From NCBI GenBank assembly GCA_018263655.1, contig JAANWY010000075.1, positions 1 through 6,407 of the forward strand: a stretch of DNA of 6,407 bases, written 5' to 3'. Position numbers and translations under genes: made by a program. Numbering within the stretch: the first letter of the stretch is position 1; every line of letters starts with the position of its first letter. A model generated the notes under the pieces. That model saw nothing but the letters and a program-made list of their open reading frames with translations, had not been told where the DNA came from and made no database searches. Source of the stretch: Anaerolineales bacterium. GTDB taxonomy: Bacteria > Chloroflexota > Anaerolineae > Epilineales > JAANWY01. Shown one piece after another: positions 3,757 to 6,407 of the stretch.

Positions 3757-6407
3757 ATGAGAGATTCGTTTCAAGGCAGTGGAGGGGGACGCCCACCCAG
3801 GACGCCCGAAAAGCCGGAGATGCCCGAATTGCCCGACTTACCGGTTGGCCGGCTTTTCTGGGTTCTCGTTCTGGGCGTAATCGCCTTCTTCGTCATTTTT
3901 TCTTCGATTGCCGGCTTCTACACCGACTTGCTTTGGTTTCAGGCGCGGGAGCTGACGCGCGTTCTGTGGGTGCAACTGTTGCCGAAGTGGGTTCTGTTCA
4001 TTGTGGCCGCCATCGTTTCCGGCCTGGTGGTTGGCGGCAACTGGTGGGGCGCGCGGTCGTTAGTGAGTCGAGAGCCGGTGTTCTTCGAGGAGCCCGCCCT
4101 GAATCGACAGGTTGTGGGGCTCGCCATTGTGCTGGGGGCTGGCTTTGTGGTGCTCTTACTGAGCGCCGGCGCCAGCAGCCAGTGGGACGAAGCGTTGCGT
4201 TTCTTGAACCGCACGCCCTTTGGCGCAACAGACCCGATTTTTGACCGGGATATCGGGTACTATGTCTTTCAGCTACCGTTCTATCGCTTCTTGCAGGGTT
4301 GGCTCATGGCGGTCCTCATCTTCGCGTTTCTCGGCACGGTCGGTCTGTACGCCCTGGCCCGGCTGCCGCAGTTACAGCATCAGGTTTACAGTGTGCCGCG
4401 CTACATGCGTGTCCATCTCACGGTCCTGGGCGTTGCCATTGCCCTCTTGTGGGCCGTCGGCTACTGGCTTGATCGGTTTGACTTGCTGTACTCCTGGCGC
4501 GGCGTTGTCTTTGGCGCCAGCTACACGGACACTCATGCGGAACTCCTGGCGCTGAATGCCCTCACAGCGCTGGCGGTGCTGGTGGCGTTGCTCCTGTTGG
4601 CGAGTCTTGTAACTCGCAATTGGTGGATACCGGCCGGCGCCCTGGGCTTGTGGCTGGTCGCCAACGTGGCCCTCAGGGGTATCTACCCGGCCGTCTTGCA
4701 GAACTATGTGGTCGAACCCAACGAGTTCGATCGCGAGCGCCCGTATATTGAGTACAACATTAGCAACACGCTCCATGCGTTCGACCTGGATGGATTTGAG
4801 ACTCGGCGCCTGACGCCGCAACTTGAGGTTACGGCTGACGGCCTGCAGAGCGAGCAGACCACGATCCAGAACGTGCGGCTGTGGGACTACCGACCGCTGC
4901 GCCAAACGTACGCGCAGCTTCAGGAGATTCGATCCTACTACGATTTCGTGGACGTCGACATTGACCGGTATCAGTTCGGTGAGGATTATCGTCAGGTCAT
5001 GCTGTCGGCCCGGGAGCTCAATGTGCGCCGGCTCCAGAACCCGACTTGGGTGAACACACATCTGGAATTCACTCACGGCTACGGTATTGTGATGAGTCCG
5101 GTGAACGAAGTCACCGACCGCGGATTGCCTGTGTTGTTTGTCAAAGATCTGCCGCCCAAGATTTCCGTGCCCTTGGAAGTCAGCCGGCCCCAGATCTACT
5201 ACGGTGAGAAACCAACCACCTACGTTTTCGTTAAGACCGACGTCGAGGAGTTTGACTACCCGAGCGGAGATGCCAACGTTCGCACGACCTACGAAGGTGT
5301 GGGCGGCGTCTCTGTGGGCTCTTTCCTGCGGCGACTTGCCATCGCCTATCGGTTCGGCGACACGCGCATCCTGTTCACCGATTCATTCATGCCCGAGACA
5401 CGCGTGATGTTGTATCGGAACATTCGGGAGCGTGTCCATCGCGTGGCGCCGTTCTTGCGCTATGACCGTGATCCGTATCTCGTCGTCGTGGATGGCCGGC
5501 TGGTGTGGGTGCAGGATGCCTATACCGTTTCGGATCGCTATCCGTATTCGGAGCCACTGGCTGCGCAAGACCCAACACTGGCATCGTATCGCGGCTTAAA
5601 CTACATTCGCAACAGCGTTAAGATCGCCATCGATGCCTACGACGGCACGATGACGTTTTACATCGCTGATCCCGACGATCCCCTTATCCAGACTTGGGCG
5701 AAGATCTTCCCCAGTCTCTTCACTTCGCTGGATGAGATGCCTGAGAACATACGTGCACATCGCCGCTATCCGGAAGACCTGTTCCGGATTCAGAGCGAGG
5801 TGTACCGCGTGTACCACATGGAGAACCCCAATACGTTCTACAATAAGGAGGATGTGTGGGAGATTCCGACGGAGCAGTTCCAGTCTGCGGGGCAGCAGAT
5901 AATGGAGCCGTACTATGTCGTCATGCGGCTCATTGGCGAAGAGAGCGCCGAGTTCGTGTTGATTGTGCCTTTTACGCCCGTTGGTCGCGATAACATGATT
6001 GCCTGGATGGCCGGCCGCTCCGATGGTGAAAACTATGGCGAACTCGTCGTGTACGAGTTTCCGAAACAGGAGTTGATTTACGGCCCGCGTCAGATCGAGG
6101 CGTTGATCGACCAGGACCCGGAGATATCGTCCCAGCTTTCACTGTGGAGTCAGCGTGGATCGGACGTAATTCGGGGCAACCTGCTCGTGTTCCCCATTGG
6201 CGACTCGCTGCTGTACGTGGAGCCGCTGTACCTGCGCGCCGAGAACGGTGAGTTGCCGGAGCTCAAGCGGATCATCGTTTCGACGGGCGGCGATGTCGCT
6301 TGGTCCAAGACACTCGAGGGGGCGCTGGCGCGGTTGTTGGGTGCGCCGGGCGTTGTGCGCCGCGCCTTGCCCGAAGAAGGGGCGGAAGGCGGCGGTGGAG
6401 CGCCGGC
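3757..6407 (+). CDS. UPF0182 family membrane protein (PF03699), truncated by the window edge
   Basis: The frame is open from the ATG to the window edge, giving 883 residues; family members usually have about 900-1000, so only the C-terminus is missing. The first 29 residues are cytoplasmic-looking and proline-rich, with proline at every third position from 17 to 29 (PEKPEMPELPDLP). Seven hydrophobic helices follow near 33-53, 78-96, 119-138, 178-202, 219-239, 265-285 and 290-308. Family hallmarks are YTDLLWF (55-61), DPIFDRDIGYYVFQLPFY (159-176), GASYTDTHAE (253-262) and, after helix 7, NYVVEPNEFDRERPYIEYNI (316-335). About 550 residues of soluble domain follow, predicted to lie on one side of the membrane. 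The visible end is acidic and Gly-rich (EEGAEGGGGAP), like the linker before the short C-terminal segment in relatives. The family is widespread in Actinobacteria, Cyanobacteria, Clostridia and Chloroflexota and has no established function. The gene has its own promoter and is probably not co-transcribed with ade. Confidence 0.95.
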   Translation, partial: MRDSFQGSGGGRPPRTPEKPEMPELPDLPVGRLFWVLVLGVIAFFVIFSSIAGFYTDLLWFQARELTRVLWVQLLPKWVLFIVAAIVSGLVVGGNWWGARSLVSREPVFFEEPALNRQVVGLAIVLGAGFVVLLLSAGASSQWDEALRFLNRTPFGATDPIFDRDIGYYVFQLPFYRFLQGWLMAVLIFAFLGTVGLYALARLPQLQHQVYSVPRYMRVHLTVLGVAIALLWAVGYWLDRFDLLYSWRGVVFGASYTDTHAELLALNALTALAVLVALLLLASLVTRNWWIPAGALGLWLVANVALRGIYPAVLQNYVVEPNEFDRERPYIEYNISNTLHAFDLDGFETRRLTPQLEVTADGLQSEQTTIQNVRLWDYRPLRQTYAQLQEIRSYYDFVDVDIDRYQFGEDYRQVMLSARELNVRRLQNPTWVNTHLEFTHGYGIVMSPVNEVTDRGLPVLFVKDLPPKISVPLEVSRPQIYYGEKPTTYVFVKTDVEEFDYPSGDANVRTTYEGVGGVSVGSFLRRLAIAYRFGDTRILFTDSFMPETRVMLYRNIRERVHRVAPFLRYDRDPYLVVVDGRLVWVQDAYTVSDRYPYSEPLAAQDPTLASYRGLNYIRNSVKIAIDAYDGTMTFYIADPDDPLIQTWAKIFPSLFTSLDEMPENIRAHRRYPEDLFRIQSEVYRVYHMENPNTFYNKEDVWEIPTEQFQSAGQQIMEPYYVVMRLIGEESAEFVLIVPFTPVGRDNMIAWMAGRSDGENYGELVVYEFPKQELIYGPRQIEALIDQDPEISSQLSLWSQRGSDVIRGNLLVFPIGDSLLYVEPLYLRAENGELPELKRIIVSTGGDVAWSKTLEGALARLLGAPGVVRRALPEEGAEGGGGAP

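Noticed and set aside
3606..4244. 212-codon + strand frame spanning the end of ade and the start of the UPF0182 gene
   Set aside because: It is out of frame with both real genes, crosses the terminator and promoter region and has a shadow-like Arg/Gly/Ser composition.
4372..5076. 234-codon minus-strand frame inside the UPF0182 gene
   Set aside because: Antisense of a strongly conserved gene, with no ribosome binding site or domain that I can recognise.

Overview
The window is 6.4 kb of moderately GC-rich bacterial DNA (around 60% G+C by eye). All supported genes are on the + strand. Two parts of the content suggest a Chloroflexota-type genome, such as an Anaerolineae or Caldilineae relative: a long UPF0182 membrane protein beside small uncharacterised membrane proteins, and intergenic spaces full of hairpins and short repeats. 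This assignment is inference; no rRNA or other phylogenetic marker is present.

Layout: (1) 1-234, the 3' end of an ABC-2 type transporter permease gene that begins outside the window. (2) 242-979, an unrecognised protein with seven predicted membrane helices, seven bases downstream and probably in the same operon. (3) 980-1295, a gene-poor spacer with palindromes, a 10-bp direct repeat and a degenerate tandem array of 31-bp and 28-bp units. (4) 1296-1676, a small four-helix membrane protein with a GTG start, a good ribosome binding site and histidines inside or beside its helices. (5) 1677-1900, a spacer holding two structured elements back to back: an approximately 100-bp imperfect palindrome resembling a MITE or large terminator, and a GCGT/ACGC-rich hairpin repeat. 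(6) 1901-3619, a complete adenine deaminase gene (ade). (7) 3620-3756, a GC-rich hairpin terminator followed by an extended -10 promoter. (8) 3757-6407, a UPF0182 (PF03699) family membrane protein that runs off the right edge.

The genes do not form one recognisable pathway. The permease and the seven-helix protein look co-transcribed. The small membrane protein, ade and the UPF0182 gene look like separate units divided by structured spacers. Ade converts adenine to hypoxanthine in purine salvage. The UPF0182 protein has no established function. No CRISPR, tRNA, rRNA, complete insertion sequence or phage gene was seen. The most unusual material is the intergenic repeats, three families of which lie on either side of the small four-helix gene. 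No clearly new multi-gene system can be supported from this window.
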